This document shows positions 31,742 through 41,959 of a stretch of 58,990 nucleotides of DNA, piece after piece. Positions within the stretch are counted from its first letter, which is position 1. Every line of letters begins with the position of its first letter. The stretch is from DAOMOD01 sp035444205 (GTDB lineage: Bacteria; Pseudomonadota; Gammaproteobacteria; Xanthomonadales; BPKI01), in NCBI GenBank assembly GCA_035444205.1, contig DAOMOD010000002.1:1-58990 (forward strand), in the 5' to 3' direction. Under the pieces are notes generated by a model, which worked only from the letters and a program-made list of their open reading frames with translations, was not told the origin of the DNA and did not search any database. The translations under genes were made by a program, and so were the position numbers.

Positions 31742-34506
31742 GCCACCGGGATCCCCATTACGCGCGCGTCAAGGCGCTTTTCCAGGACGCACTGGAGCGC
31801 CCATCCGGCGACCGCCGCAGCTTTCTCGACCAGGCCTGCGACGACGAACAGGCACTGATCGACGAAGTGTGGTCGCTGCTTCAGGCCGCCGAAGCCGACA
31901 GCACCGGCTTCCTTTTGCGTCCGCCGGCACCGTCGCCGCCTCTGGACCCGGCCACACTCGGTCTCGAGCGTGGCTGGCGCGTCATCCGCGAGCTGGCCCG
32001 CGGCGGCATGGGCGTGGTGTATCTTGCCGAACGTGGCGACGGCGCCTATGTCCAGCAGGTTGCGCTGAAGCTGCTGCAGCCGAGCATCCTGCCCGACCAG
32101 GAATCGATTCTCAGACTCAAGCTCGAGCGCCAGATCCTGGCGCGCCTCAACCATCCCCACATTGCACGCCTGCTGGATGGCGGCACCACCGTCACCGGCA
32201 TGCCCTACCTGGTGATGGAATACGTCGAAGGCGAACGCCTGGACACTTGGTGCGACACGCACGCGCTGTCCGTGAAGGCGCGGGTCGAGTTGTTCATCAA
32301 GGTCTGCGAGGCGGTGGCCTACGCGCACCGCAATCAGGTGGTGCACCGCGACCTCAAGCCGGGCAATGTCCTGGTCGGCGCCGACGGCGAACCCAAGCTG
32401 CTCGACTTCGGCATCGCCCGCTGGCTTGAAGAGGACAGTTCGCTGACCGCCGACGGCGGCCGTCTGCTGACGCCACGCTTCGCCAGCCCGGAACAGATCC
32501 GCGGCGAAACCGTCACCACCCAGTCCGACGTGTACTCGCTGGGCGTGGTGCTGTACGAACTTCTCAGCGGCCGCTCGCCCTACGGCGAGGCGGTGTCGCA
32601 GCCACACCGCCTGCCGCAGGCGATCTGCGAGACCGAGCCCGAACCGCCCAGCACGCGCAGCGGTCGAGGCGAAGCCGAGGGGGTCGATGTCGACGCCTTG
32701 CGCCACCGGGGACGCCGCATGCGCGGCGACCTCGACGCGATTGTGCTGAGGTGTCTGCGCAAGTCTCCCGCCTTGCGCTACGCAAGCGTGGACGATCTGG
32801 TCGCCGACCTGCGCGCACACCTGGAAGGAAGGCCGGTGACGGCGCGCCAGGGCCATCGCTTCTACCACGCACGCGTATTCGCGCGACGTCACTGGGCCGC
32901 GCTTGCGACCGCCGCGGGCGTGCTGCTGCTGGTGGCAGCTTTCGTGTTCGGTCTGGTTGGGCAACTCGAGGAAACCCGACTGGAGCGCGACAAGAACGCA
33001 CGCACCCTGGCCTTCGTCACCGACCTGTTCCGGGTGGCCGACCCCAGCGAGGCACGCGGCAGCAGTGTCACCGTGCGCGAGGCGCTCGATCGCGGCGCCG
33101 CGCTGCTGCGCGGCGATGAGGGGCTCCAAGCCCCGGTGCGCGGCCGCCTGCTGTTGACCATCGGCACCGTCTACCGCCAACTCGGCCTGCTTGAGCTCGC
33201 CGACTCCACGCTGAGCCAGGCCCTGGATGCCGGTGGCACGGACCACGATCGCATCACCGCGAGTCTGGCCCTGTCCGGCGTACGCACGGACCAGGGGCGC
33301 TTCGACGACGCAGCGGCGCTGATCGACGCTGCCGATGTCGCCCTGCATCGTGTCGACGACCGGCAGTTGCGCGGCCGCCTGTTGCATCAGCGTGGCGAAC
33401 TTGCGTTGCGACAGGCCCGTTTCGCCGAGGCCGAGGCACCGTTGCGACAGGCGCTTGCGTTGCGCGAAAGCGTGCACGGCGCAGGATCCCGCGAGGCGGC
33501 CGAGACCCACACCCTGCTCGGCAACGTGGCCCGCGACCGCGGCCGGCTCGACGAGGCGCATGCGCACTACCGGACCGCGCTCGACGCCTACACCCGGCTC
33601 GGCGAGGATCCCTGGAACCGCGCCAAGCTGGTCAACAACCTGGCCATCGTCGCCGCCGATCGCGGCGACATCCACGCTGCCGAGGCGCGATTCAGGGAAG
33701 CACTGGACCTGATGCGCAGCGCGGTCGGCGAGGACCACCCGCTGATCGCAGCGGGCCTGGGCAACGTGGCATCCATGATGACGCGGCGCGGCGACTACGC
33801 CGGTGCCGAACCGCTCCTCGTCCGTGCGCTTCAGATCCGCAAGGCGGCGCTGGGCGAGGACCACCCGTTGACCGCCACCGCCCTGGCCAATCTCGGCTAC
33901 CTGCGTTTCGCCGGCGGCCGGTTCGAAGAGGCCGCCGCCGACTTGAACCAGGCGCTCGCGGTCCAGCAGGCTGCGGTGGGTCTGGCGCACCCGCACGCAC
34001 TTTCCACGATGCGCAACCTGGCGGCGGTCGAATTCGCGCGCGGCGACCTGGCCGCGGCTGTGCGCTGGAACCTCGTGCAGATCGAAGTAGCGTCCGCAGC
34101 GCTCGGTGCCGAGCATCCGCTGCTGCTGCAGGCTGCCGTGCGACTGGCCTTTCTGCACTGCCTCGCCGATGACTGTTCGTTGGACACGCTGATCGCGTCG
34201 GCCGATGCCCATCGCGCACGGCTGGGTTCCAGCCATGCCGAGGCCGGCGAAAGCCTGGCGCATGCGGCGCTTGCCGCCTGGTGGTCGAATGATCCCCGCT
34301 CGTGCGCACTCGCCGCCGACGCACAGGCCGCGCTGGCACCTACGCTGGGCGAGGAACACTGGGACCGGACGGCCTCCGGGCTGGTGACGGCCGCATGCGA
34401 CGGCAGCGATTCCACGCATATCCACGCACGCCTGGCCTCGCGCTACGGCGACCACCACCCGCTTCTGCTGCGCCTGCCCGCCCGCGCCGACGCGGCGGTG
34501 CGATAA
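31738..34506 (+). CDS. Membrane Ser/Thr kinase with TPR tail
   Basis: A 922-residue kinase with glycine loop LARGGMGVVYLAERGDGAY, catalytic loop VVHRDLKPGNVLV (D205) and LLDFGIARWLEED. A transmembrane helix at about 385-409 (LATAAGVLLLVAAFVFGLVG) is followed by TPRs of the Kinesin-light-chain type (LGEDHPLTATALANLGYLRF, AVGEDHPLIAAGLGNVASMM). It is the closest paralogue of the kinase at 24564 but has no sigma factor of its own, only a short coupled ORF in front. ubiE begins 7 bases after its stop, so ubiE may share its transcript. It diverges from the beta-helix protein gene, which may be under common control. Confidence 0.94.
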   Translation: MSHRDPHYARVKALFQDALERPSGDRRSFLDQACDDEQALIDEVWSLLQAAEADSTGFLLRPPAPSPPLDPATLGLERGWRVIRELARGGMGVVYLAERGDGAYVQQVALKLLQPSILPDQESILRLKLERQILARLNHPHIARLLDGGTTVTGMPYLVMEYVEGERLDTWCDTHALSVKARVELFIKVCEAVAYAHRNQVVHRDLKPGNVLVGADGEPKLLDFGIARWLEEDSSLTADGGRLLTPRFASPEQIRGETVTTQSDVYSLGVVLYELLSGRSPYGEAVSQPHRLPQAICETEPEPPSTRSGRGEAEGVDVDALRHRGRRMRGDLDAIVLRCLRKSPALRYASVDDLVADLRAHLEGRPVTARQGHRFYHARVFARRHWAALATAAGVLLLVAAFVFGLVGQLEETRLERDKNARTLAFVTDLFRVADPSEARGSSVTVREALDRGAALLRGDEGLQAPVRGRLLLTIGTVYRQLGLLELADSTLSQALDAGGTDHDRITASLALSGVRTDQGRFDDAAALIDAADVALHRVDDRQLRGRLLHQRGELALRQARFAEAEAPLRQALALRESVHGAGSREAAETHTLLGNVARDRGRLDEAHAHYRTALDAYTRLGEDPWNRAKLVNNLAIVAADRGDIHAAEARFREALDLMRSAVGEDHPLIAAGLGNVASMMTRRGDYAGAEPLLVRALQIRKAALGEDHPLTATALANLGYLRFAGGRFEEAAADLNQALAVQQAAVGLAHPHALSTMRNLAAVEFARGDLAAAVRWNLVQIEVASAALGAEHPLLLQAAVRLAFLHCLADDCSLDTLIASADAHRARLGSSHAEAGESLAHAALAAWWSNDPRSCALAADAQAALAPTLGEEHWDRTASGLVTAACDGSDSTHIHARLASRYGDHHPLLLRLPARADAAVR

Positions 34507-34513
34507 TCCAGCC

Positions 34514-35263
34514 ATGAGCGAACCCGACACCACACACTTCGGCTTCCGCGAAGTACCGACCGCCGACAAGCAGAAGCTGGTCGGCGACGTTTTCACCTCG
34601 GTAGCCCGCAGCTACGATGTGATGAACGACCTGATGTCGCTTGGCGTGCACCGGCTGTGGAAACGCCATTTCGCCGCCACCGCCGGGGTGCACGAGGGCA
34701 TGCGCGTGCTGGACCTGGCCGGCGGCACCGGCGACATTGCCGCCTTGCTCCACCCCAGGGTTGGCGAGACCGGCGAGATCGTGCTGGCCGACATCAACGG
34801 CGCCATGCTGGAGGTCGGCCGCGAACGCCTGATCGACCGCGGCATGGTGCGCAACCTGCGCTTCGTGCAGGCCAACGCCGAGGCCCTGCCCTTCCCCGAG
34901 CGCAGCTTCGACCTCGTCACCATCGCCTTTGGCCTGCGCAACGTCACCGACAAGGCCAGGGCACTGGGCGAGATGCATCGTGTGCTGAAGATCGGCGGCC
35001 GGGCGCTGGTACTGGAGTTCTCGCAGGTGAAGGCGGACTGGCTGAAGCCGATGTACGACCTCTATTCGTTCCAGATCCTGCCGCGCCTGGGTCGCGCGGT
35101 GGCCGGCGACGAAGACAGCTACCGCTATCTCGCCGAGTCGATCCGCAGGCACCCCGACCAGGACGCGCTGAAGAGCATGATGGAGGAAGCCGGCTTCGCC
35201 GCCTGCCGCGTGCGCAACCTCTCCGGCGGCATCGTGGCGATCCATTCCGGGGCGCGCGTGTAG
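34514..35263 (+). CDS. ubiE: Ubiquinone/menaquinone C-methyltransferase
   Basis: A 249-residue SAM-dependent methyltransferase that methylates the benzoquinol ring in ubiquinone (and demethylmenaquinone) synthesis. Family marks are FGFREVP near the start, VARSYDVMNDLMSLGVHRLW, the SAM motif VLDLAGGTGDIAALL, and the signatures FGLRNVTDKARALGEMHRVL and PMYDLYSFQILPRLGR. The length is normal. A kinase gene lies 7 bases upstream, an unusual neighbour for a housekeeping gene. Confidence 0.96.
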   Translation: MSEPDTTHFGFREVPTADKQKLVGDVFTSVARSYDVMNDLMSLGVHRLWKRHFAATAGVHEGMRVLDLAGGTGDIAALLHPRVGETGEIVLADINGAMLEVGRERLIDRGMVRNLRFVQANAEALPFPERSFDLVTIAFGLRNVTDKARALGEMHRVLKIGGRALVLEFSQVKADWLKPMYDLYSFQILPRLGRAVAGDEDSYRYLAESIRRHPDQDALKSMMEEAGFAACRVRNLSGGIVAIHSGARV

Positions 35264-35387
35264 CCCGTCGCCTTGCGCTCCGCCATCGCTCAACTGACAC
35301 CACATCCGCGCGGTCGCAGAGCTCAACGAATGGCCTGTAACAGGCCACTGGATTCCGGACTCGAACACCCGTGCGTGGGACACAAGC

Positions 35388-35792
35388 ATGCACAAGGCCG
35401 CTGCACTCACCTTCCTTTTCCTGGTCGCCACATTCGGCCCCGCCGTCGCGCAAGTACTCGACTGGACGCCCGCACCCTCAAACCCCCGGTACCCCGCCAG
35501 GGCGGCACTGAACTGCGTAGAGGGCGAGGTGACGCTGGAGTTCCATGTGTCCCGCAGCGGACGGCCCTGGGGGGTCGACGTGGTCGAGGCCACTCCCCCA
35601 GGCATGTTCGAGTATGCCGCCTACGCATCGATCTCCACGTGGCAGTTCGAGCCGCCCCTGTATCCCTACCAGCGCTTCACTCAAACGATCGAATTTCGCA
35701 TGCAGGATGGACTTTGCGACAACCGCCGGCGGCGCTCACCAGTCAGGACTGATCCCCCAAGCGCCTGCACGCGCTCCTTCTGTCCGGACTGA
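35388..35792 (+). CDS. Small exported protein with TonB C-terminal domain
   Basis: A 134-residue protein with a signal peptide (ALTFLFLVATFGPAVAQ) and one TonB-C fold. The pattern NPRYPARAALNCVEGEVTLE, then FHVSRSGRPWGVDVVEATPP, then ISTWQFEPP is typical. It has no membrane anchor or proline-rich linker, so it is not a classical TonB. Similar free-standing TonB-C proteins are frequent in Lysobacterales and may bind periplasmic partners. Cysteines in the domain and tail may form disulfides. It lies just upstream of the borosin-like locus, but a role there is not shown. Confidence 0.78.
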   Translation: MHKAAALTFLFLVATFGPAVAQVLDWTPAPSNPRYPARAALNCVEGEVTLEFHVSRSGRPWGVDVVEATPPGMFEYAAYASISTWQFEPPLYPYQRFTQTIEFRMQDGLCDNRRRRSPVRTDPPSACTRSFCPD

Positions 35793-35838
35793 ACCGCGTG
35801 CGTAGTCCGACCATGAAACCGGCGTTCGGCAGCACCTT

Positions 35839-35861
35839 GCCCGCATTTCTCACAGCCCTCC
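35839..35861. repeat. Dispersed repeat (reverse of GTGAGAAATGCGGG)
   Basis: These 23 bases match 27431-27453 in reverse complement at 21 of 23 positions, sharing TGTGAGAAATGCGGGC. A weaker copy (TTCTCACAGCCTTCCGT) is at 56116-56132. It lies in the 192-base gap before the borosin-like precursor gene. Confidence 0.55.
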
Positions 35862-35984
35862 GTTGCGAGGGCGTCGAGGCGCCGGGAATTGGCGTGCCGC
35901 ACGTGCTAGGCTTTGCGGCCGGGCCCAGGCCCGAAGCCGCCCGGCGCATCGCGCTGGGCGCATCGCCAACAAGAGAATCAGGGG

Positions 35985-36200
35985 GTGGCGCTGTTGCGAC
36001 TGATGCGAATGCTGGGTTCGGATGCAGGTCTGGCTGAAGAGTACGGCAAGGATCCGAAGGCGGTGATCGAACGATTCGGGCTTTCGACAGACGAGCGGGA
36101 CGCCATGCTCAACAAGGACTATGAGGCGATCAAGCGTCTCACCGGGCTGAAGGATGGCCAGTTTGCAGCGAACTCGACGATCAGGGCCTACGACTCCTGA
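35985..36200 (+). CDS. Candidate split-borosin precursor peptide
   Basis: A 71-residue protein read from a GTG start. TTG at 35994 or ATG at 36003 are possible instead; AGGGGG at 35980-35985 best fits the TTG. The body is helical with the pattern LGSDAGLAEEYGKDPKAVIE, then RFGLSTDERDAMLNKDYEAI, then KRLTGL. This is the LigA-like fold seen in the recognition domain of split borosin precursors. A short tail follows (GQFAANSTIRAYDS), where the N-methylated core would lie. Its stop is 25 bases before the methyltransferase-containing gene. It is too small and lacks the catalytic partner of LigAB dioxygenases, so the enzyme reading is unlikely. The assignment is by pattern recognition and context, not by a database search. 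Confidence 0.72.
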   Translation: MALLRLMRMLGSDAGLAEEYGKDPKAVIERFGLSTDERDAMLNKDYEAIKRLTGLKDGQFAANSTIRAYDS

Positions 36201-36225
36201 GTGTCGAGGTCGCGCAGGGCCGGCT

Positions 36226-38814
36226 GTGGCGCTTCTCGCACGTCTTTTCGCGTGCTCCTTTCTGGCGGTCGGCCTTGTGCTGCCGGCGGCAGCTCAGACT
36301 GGGAGTGTCGATGATATCGAGGCGCGCGTCGCGGAGATCGAGTGGACCAACATCTCCGCGCCCTGGCCACAGTCGGCAGCCTTGATCGACGCATTGGCGG
36401 CGACACGCCCGTCACTGTCACCTGAGCATCGATATCGCATAGATCTAGTGAGGGCACGAAACCTCGCTCTCGCCAACCAGTTCGACGCCTCGCTCGCGAT
36501 GGTGCGTGAACTGCTCGATCGACAAGTGTCTGACGCATTGCGTCTTCGCACACTCATCCTTGGCATCAACATCAGCACTGATTCGGCCGACCTAAGCAGA
36601 GCGTTCGCCTGGCTTCACGAGGGATTGGTGCTACTCGACAACGTTGATCACGCCCACCCCCGTCTGCTTGGCGTGGCCTCCTACCTGTACCTTCGTGCAG
36701 GAGAGGAGGAAGGGGCGCTCGACTACGCGAGACGCTCGCTGGAACTGGCCCGAAAGCTCGGCGATTCGCGCAGCGAGTGTGTGGCGCTGTCCGACTTGGG
36801 TCATGCCCTCAAGGATGCTGGAAGGCACAGCGAAGCCATGCCGATCCGGCACTTGCAAGTCGCCGCATGTGACGAAGTCGGCGATCCGGTTTTCGTCGCC
36901 GACGGCTATCGTGGAATCGGCCAGTCGCTGGTGAGATTGGGGCGCGCGAATGAGGCTCTGCGCTGGCTGAACGACGCCATCAATCGATTCGATGACACCG
37001 GCTACGGCCGCGGTGCACGCGAAGCGCGGTTGGTTTTGGCCGAAGCCCTGTATGAAAGCGGGGCGGACCCTCTGGACGCTCTGGGGCTACTCGAGACTTT
37101 GACGCCAGATTTCGAGGCAGACTCAAGTTGGACCAGCATTGAGACGGCGCGACGCCTTTGGAGCCGCATCGAGGAAGCCCGCGGACGCCACCAGGAAGCG
37201 CTCACTCATGTGCGCCTCGCGCAGGAAGCGCGCACCCGCATCGACCAGGAAGCGCGGGCGCGCCGCCTTTCTTTTCTCCAGGTTCAGTTCGACACCCGCC
37301 TGAAGGAACATCAGATCGCGCTTCTCGACAGCGAGCGTGAGCGTCAGGCCGCGGAACTGGAGGCGCGCCGCCGAACGCAATGGCTCCAAGCAATGGGCCT
37401 GGGCGGTCTGGTCGTGGCAGCCGGCCTGCTCGCGCTGATGCTCGGCCGCTCGCGAAGCGAGCGGCGGCGCTTCCGCAGGCTCTCGGAAATCGACGGTCTC
37501 ACCGGCCTCAGCAACCACCAGCACACCCGCTACTGCGGACAGGTCGCCTACGAGCGGGCGATGCGAGACCTCTCCCCGTTCACTGCGGTGGTCGCCGACA
37601 TCGACCGCTTCAAACGGATCAACGACCGCTACGGTCATGCGACCGGTGATGCGGTACTGCGTCGGCTCGGAGAACTGGTGCGCGAGGTATTCCCGGAACG
37701 CGCCGTCAAGGGCCGCACCGGTGGCGAAGAGTTCACCGTGCTGATCGACGCGAACGCCGCGCAGACGCGCTTCCTGATCGACGACCTGCGCCGCCGCATC
37801 GCACCCATCGAGGTGTTTGGGCACCACGTCGAGTATCGTCTGAGCTTCGGCCTCAGTGAGGCCAACGAGAACCACGCCGCGCTGGAGGACCTCCTGCACG
37901 CCGCCGACATGGCCCTGTACCAGGCCAAGCGTAGTGGTCGTGACCGGGTGATGGACGCAGCCTACCTTCCGGAGGTGCGCCGCCACGAGCCGGGCCTTGT
38001 GGTGGTGGGCAGCGGTATCCAGCTCGGCCGCCACCTCAGCCAACGCTGCCTGTCCGAGATCGAGGAGGCCGAGAAGGTGCTGGCGGTCACCGACGCCGCG
38101 GCCTTCGCGATGATCCAGGACATCCGTCCCGACGTGATCGACTTGCGCAGTCACTATGCCGAAGGCAAGGACCGCCGCCAGACCTACCGCGAGATGGACG
38201 AGGCGATCATGGCCGAAGTGCGCGCTGGCTACCGTGTGTGCGTGGTGTTCTATGGCCACCCCGGGGTGTTCGCAGACGTGCCGCACGCGGTCATCCGCAA
38301 GGCGCGCGAGGCCGGTTTCAGCGCGCGCATGGAACCCGGAATTTCCGCCGACGCCTGCCTATACGCCGACCTCGGCATTGATCCCGGCCGGCATGGCGTA
38401 CTATCGCTGGAGGCCACCCAGTTCCTGGTCGAGGATCGTCAGCTCGACAGTCGCAGCCTGGTGCTGCTCTGGCAGGTGGCGCTCACCGGCGATCTCGCCT
38501 GCACGCGCTTCCACGCCGAGCCCGATCAGCTCGCCCACTTGGTCGACCGCCTGCTGCTCGACTATCCGCCGAATCACGAAGTGATCCTCTACGAGGCCGC
38601 GCACCTGCCGATCCAGCCTTTCCGCGCCGAGCGCCTTTCGCTCAGCGAACTGCCGCGCGCGCACTACAAGGAATACACCACCCTGGTGATTCCGCCGCGC
38701 ACCGACCGCGCGCCCAACTTGGCCAGTCAGTTGCGCGAGACCCTGCGCCAGGCCGGATCGGCGAACGAAGGCGCGCGCCGTGAGGGTGAGGACACGCGCG
38801 ACCGGCACGAGTGA
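36226..38814 (+). CDS. TPR-transmembrane-GGDEF protein fused to a borosin-type N-methyltransferase domain
   Basis: An 862-residue fusion. From the GTG at 36226 it starts with a signal-like segment (LFACSFLAVGLVLPAAAQ), followed by periplasmic TPRs and a transmembrane helix at about 390-409 (GLGGLVVAAGLLALMLG). Next is a GGDEF domain at about 420-580, with ADIDRFKRINDRYGHATGD and active-site GGEEF at 499; the RxxD inhibitory site is absent. From about 588 comes a tetrapyrrole-methylase-fold domain with VVVGSGIQLGRHL, VVFYGHPGVFADVPH and MEPGISADACLYADLG. The segment YAEGKDRRQTY has Y644, R650 and Y654 with the same spacing (Y-x5-R-x3-Y) as the catalytic Y66/R72/Y76 of the borosin methyltransferase OphMA. 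It would make c-di-GMP and alpha-N-methylate the peptide encoded upstream. An in-frame ATG at 36154 would overlap the precursor gene and is less likely. Confidence 0.83.
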   Translation: MALLARLFACSFLAVGLVLPAAAQTGSVDDIEARVAEIEWTNISAPWPQSAALIDALAATRPSLSPEHRYRIDLVRARNLALANQFDASLAMVRELLDRQVSDALRLRTLILGINISTDSADLSRAFAWLHEGLVLLDNVDHAHPRLLGVASYLYLRAGEEEGALDYARRSLELARKLGDSRSECVALSDLGHALKDAGRHSEAMPIRHLQVAACDEVGDPVFVADGYRGIGQSLVRLGRANEALRWLNDAINRFDDTGYGRGAREARLVLAEALYESGADPLDALGLLETLTPDFEADSSWTSIETARRLWSRIEEARGRHQEALTHVRLAQEARTRIDQEARARRLSFLQVQFDTRLKEHQIALLDSERERQAAELEARRRTQWLQAMGLGGLVVAAGLLALMLGRSRSERRRFRRLSEIDGLTGLSNHQHTRYCGQVAYERAMRDLSPFTAVVADIDRFKRINDRYGHATGDAVLRRLGELVREVFPERAVKGRTGGEEFTVLIDANAAQTRFLIDDLRRRIAPIEVFGHHVEYRLSFGLSEANENHAALEDLLHAADMALYQAKRSGRDRVMDAAYLPEVRRHEPGLVVVGSGIQLGRHLSQRCLSEIEEAEKVLAVTDAAAFAMIQDIRPDVIDLRSHYAEGKDRRQTYREMDEAIMAEVRAGYRVCVVFYGHPGVFADVPHAVIRKAREAGFSARMEPGISADACLYADLGIDPGRHGVLSLEATQFLVEDRQLDSRSLVLLWQVALTGDLACTRFHAEPDQLAHLVDRLLLDYPPNHEVILYEAAHLPIQPFRAERLSLSELPRAHYKEYTTLVIPPRTDRAPNLASQLRETLRQAGSANEGARREGEDTRDRHE

Positions 38815-39126
38815 GGTTCGAGGGCAGGTAGCGCGGCGCAGCGCAGCCGGTCGCAGCACCGGTGGTGCAAACATGGATTGCCACACGTCCTGTGATCGAA
38901 GGGTCGCGGCTTTCGCCGCGGCTGCCCTGAGGTGCGTTCTTGCAGGGCGCCGCTTTTGTAGGAAACCACGCGGCTTTCACGAGACGGCGCGGTCGCGCAC
39001 TCGGTGCGCTCCTACAGGGCGCCGCTCTTGTAGGAGACCACCTCGTGGGCGACCCTCGTGCGGCTTCCATGGGACGGGTTCATCGCGGCTTTCGCCGCTC
39101 CTGCGGAGGCGCAATACCCCTGGAGC
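38815..39126. repeat. Intergenic region made of direct and dispersed repeats
   Basis: No gene is seen in these 312 bases. Two 27-base direct repeats (38943-38969 and 39015-39041) differ at two positions and both contain CAGGGCGCCGCT followed by TTGTAGGA. The element CGGCTTTCGCCGCTCCTGCG at 39086-39105 recurs at 56159-56178. These are Lysobacterales-type extragenic repeats between two convergent genes and may serve as a terminator. Confidence 0.7.
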
Positions 39127-40821
<1,695 letters not shown>

Positions 40822-40948
40822 CGGCGTATGGCCTGCAAGGGCGGCAAGGGGTGCGAGAGCATGCGCCAGTTTCCCCGCTTCGACGGCGACCACGCGGGAA
40901 AACAATCGTAATTTCCGACCTCTGGCATACTTCCGTACCCTATGCGGC

Positions 40949-41959
40949 ATGCGAGGTTCCGTGCGCCGGCGTCTGCTCCTGATCCTGCTGCTGGTTCCGC
41001 TGATCGCTCTTGCGCTGGTCTGGCTGCTGGCGCCACTGTGGCTGCTGGAAGCCGACTACGCCCGCCTGCGCTGGCAATCGGGAATGTCCGAGTACGGCAT
41101 CCGGTTGGATGACCATCATTGGCGCTATCTCGACGGCGGCAGCGGGCCAACCCTGGTGCTGGTGCACGGCTTCACCGGCAGCAAGGAGAACTGGCTGCTG
41201 GTGGCGCCGCACCTGCGTGGCTTTCGGCTGCTGGCCCCGGACCTTCCCGGCTGGGGCGAGAGCGACCGCATTCCCGGTGCCGACTACGGGATCCGCGCAC
41301 AGGTCGCACGGCTGAACGCGTTCCTCGAAGCGCTTGAAGTGCGCGACGCGATCCTGGTGGGCCATTCCATGGGCGGCCATATCGCCGGCGTGCTTGCCTC
41401 GGAGAACGCGGAGCGCCTGCGAGGCCTGGTGCTGATGAACAGCGCCGGCGTCGAGTTCGAGGAGAACGATTTCGCCCGCCGCCTCGCCGCCGGCGACAAT
41501 CCCTTCAGCGTGGACAGCGCGGAAGCGTACGATCGCTGGCTGGACCAGCTTTTCGAAGTGCGCCCGTGGGCACCGAAACCGGTGATCCACGCGCTCGGCC
41601 GCCAGCAGATCGCCCAGCGCGACTTTCTTGATGCGTTGATGGACGACCTGGCCCGCGGCCACGACGCCTACCTGCTGCAGGCGCGCCTGCCGGCGATCCA
41701 CTTGCCAACCCTGGTGCTCTGGTGCAGCGACGACCGCATACTCGACGTGAGCTCGGTGAACGTCCTCGCCTTCGGCCTGCACGACGCGCGCACCCGCATC
41801 CTCGACGGCTGCGGTCACATGCCGATGATGGAGAAGCCGGTGGAGACGGCGGCGCTGCTGGCTGCGTTTGGGGCGTCTCGTTCAGCGGGTGCCGGCCGAG
41901 CTCAATCTGATGTGGAAGCGGCTCCCGACGCCGGAGATGAAGGACCGCCCCGAACATGA
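40949..41959 (+). CDS. Membrane-anchored alpha/beta hydrolase
   Basis: A 336-residue protein with an N-terminal signal anchor (LLLILLLVPLIALALVWLLA) and an alpha/beta hydrolase domain facing the periplasm. It has the oxyanion block LVHGFTGSKENW, a nucleophile elbow (VGHSMGG), an acid residue in LVLWCSDDRILDVSS, and a histidine in GCGHMPMMEKP. It resembles esterases or lipases of the MhpC type; no substrate can be named. Its stop overlaps the S9 peptidase start (ATGA at 41956). A 41-codon copy of its 3' end survives at 43911. Confidence 0.85.
   Translation: MRGSVRRRLLLILLLVPLIALALVWLLAPLWLLEADYARLRWQSGMSEYGIRLDDHHWRYLDGGSGPTLVLVHGFTGSKENWLLVAPHLRGFRLLAPDLPGWGESDRIPGADYGIRAQVARLNAFLEALEVRDAILVGHSMGGHIAGVLASENAERLRGLVLMNSAGVEFEENDFARRLAAGDNPFSVDSAEAYDRWLDQLFEVRPWAPKPVIHALGRQQIAQRDFLDALMDDLARGHDAYLLQARLPAIHLPTLVLWCSDDRILDVSSVNVLAFGLHDARTRILDGCGHMPMMEKPVETAALLAAFGASRSAGAGRAQSDVEAAPDAGDEGPPRT

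Noticed and set aside
31492..34596. A 1035-codon open extension of the beta-helix gene on the minus strand
   Set aside because: It runs antisense to a clear kinase gene. A signal peptide and domain start fit the ATG at 31491, and the open frame is a product of high GC.
35985..36200. Reading the small protein as a LigA subunit of an extradiol dioxygenase
   Set aside because: No LigB catalytic partner is nearby. The adjacent methyltransferase domain with the Tyr/Arg/Tyr triad makes the borosin precursor reading much better.
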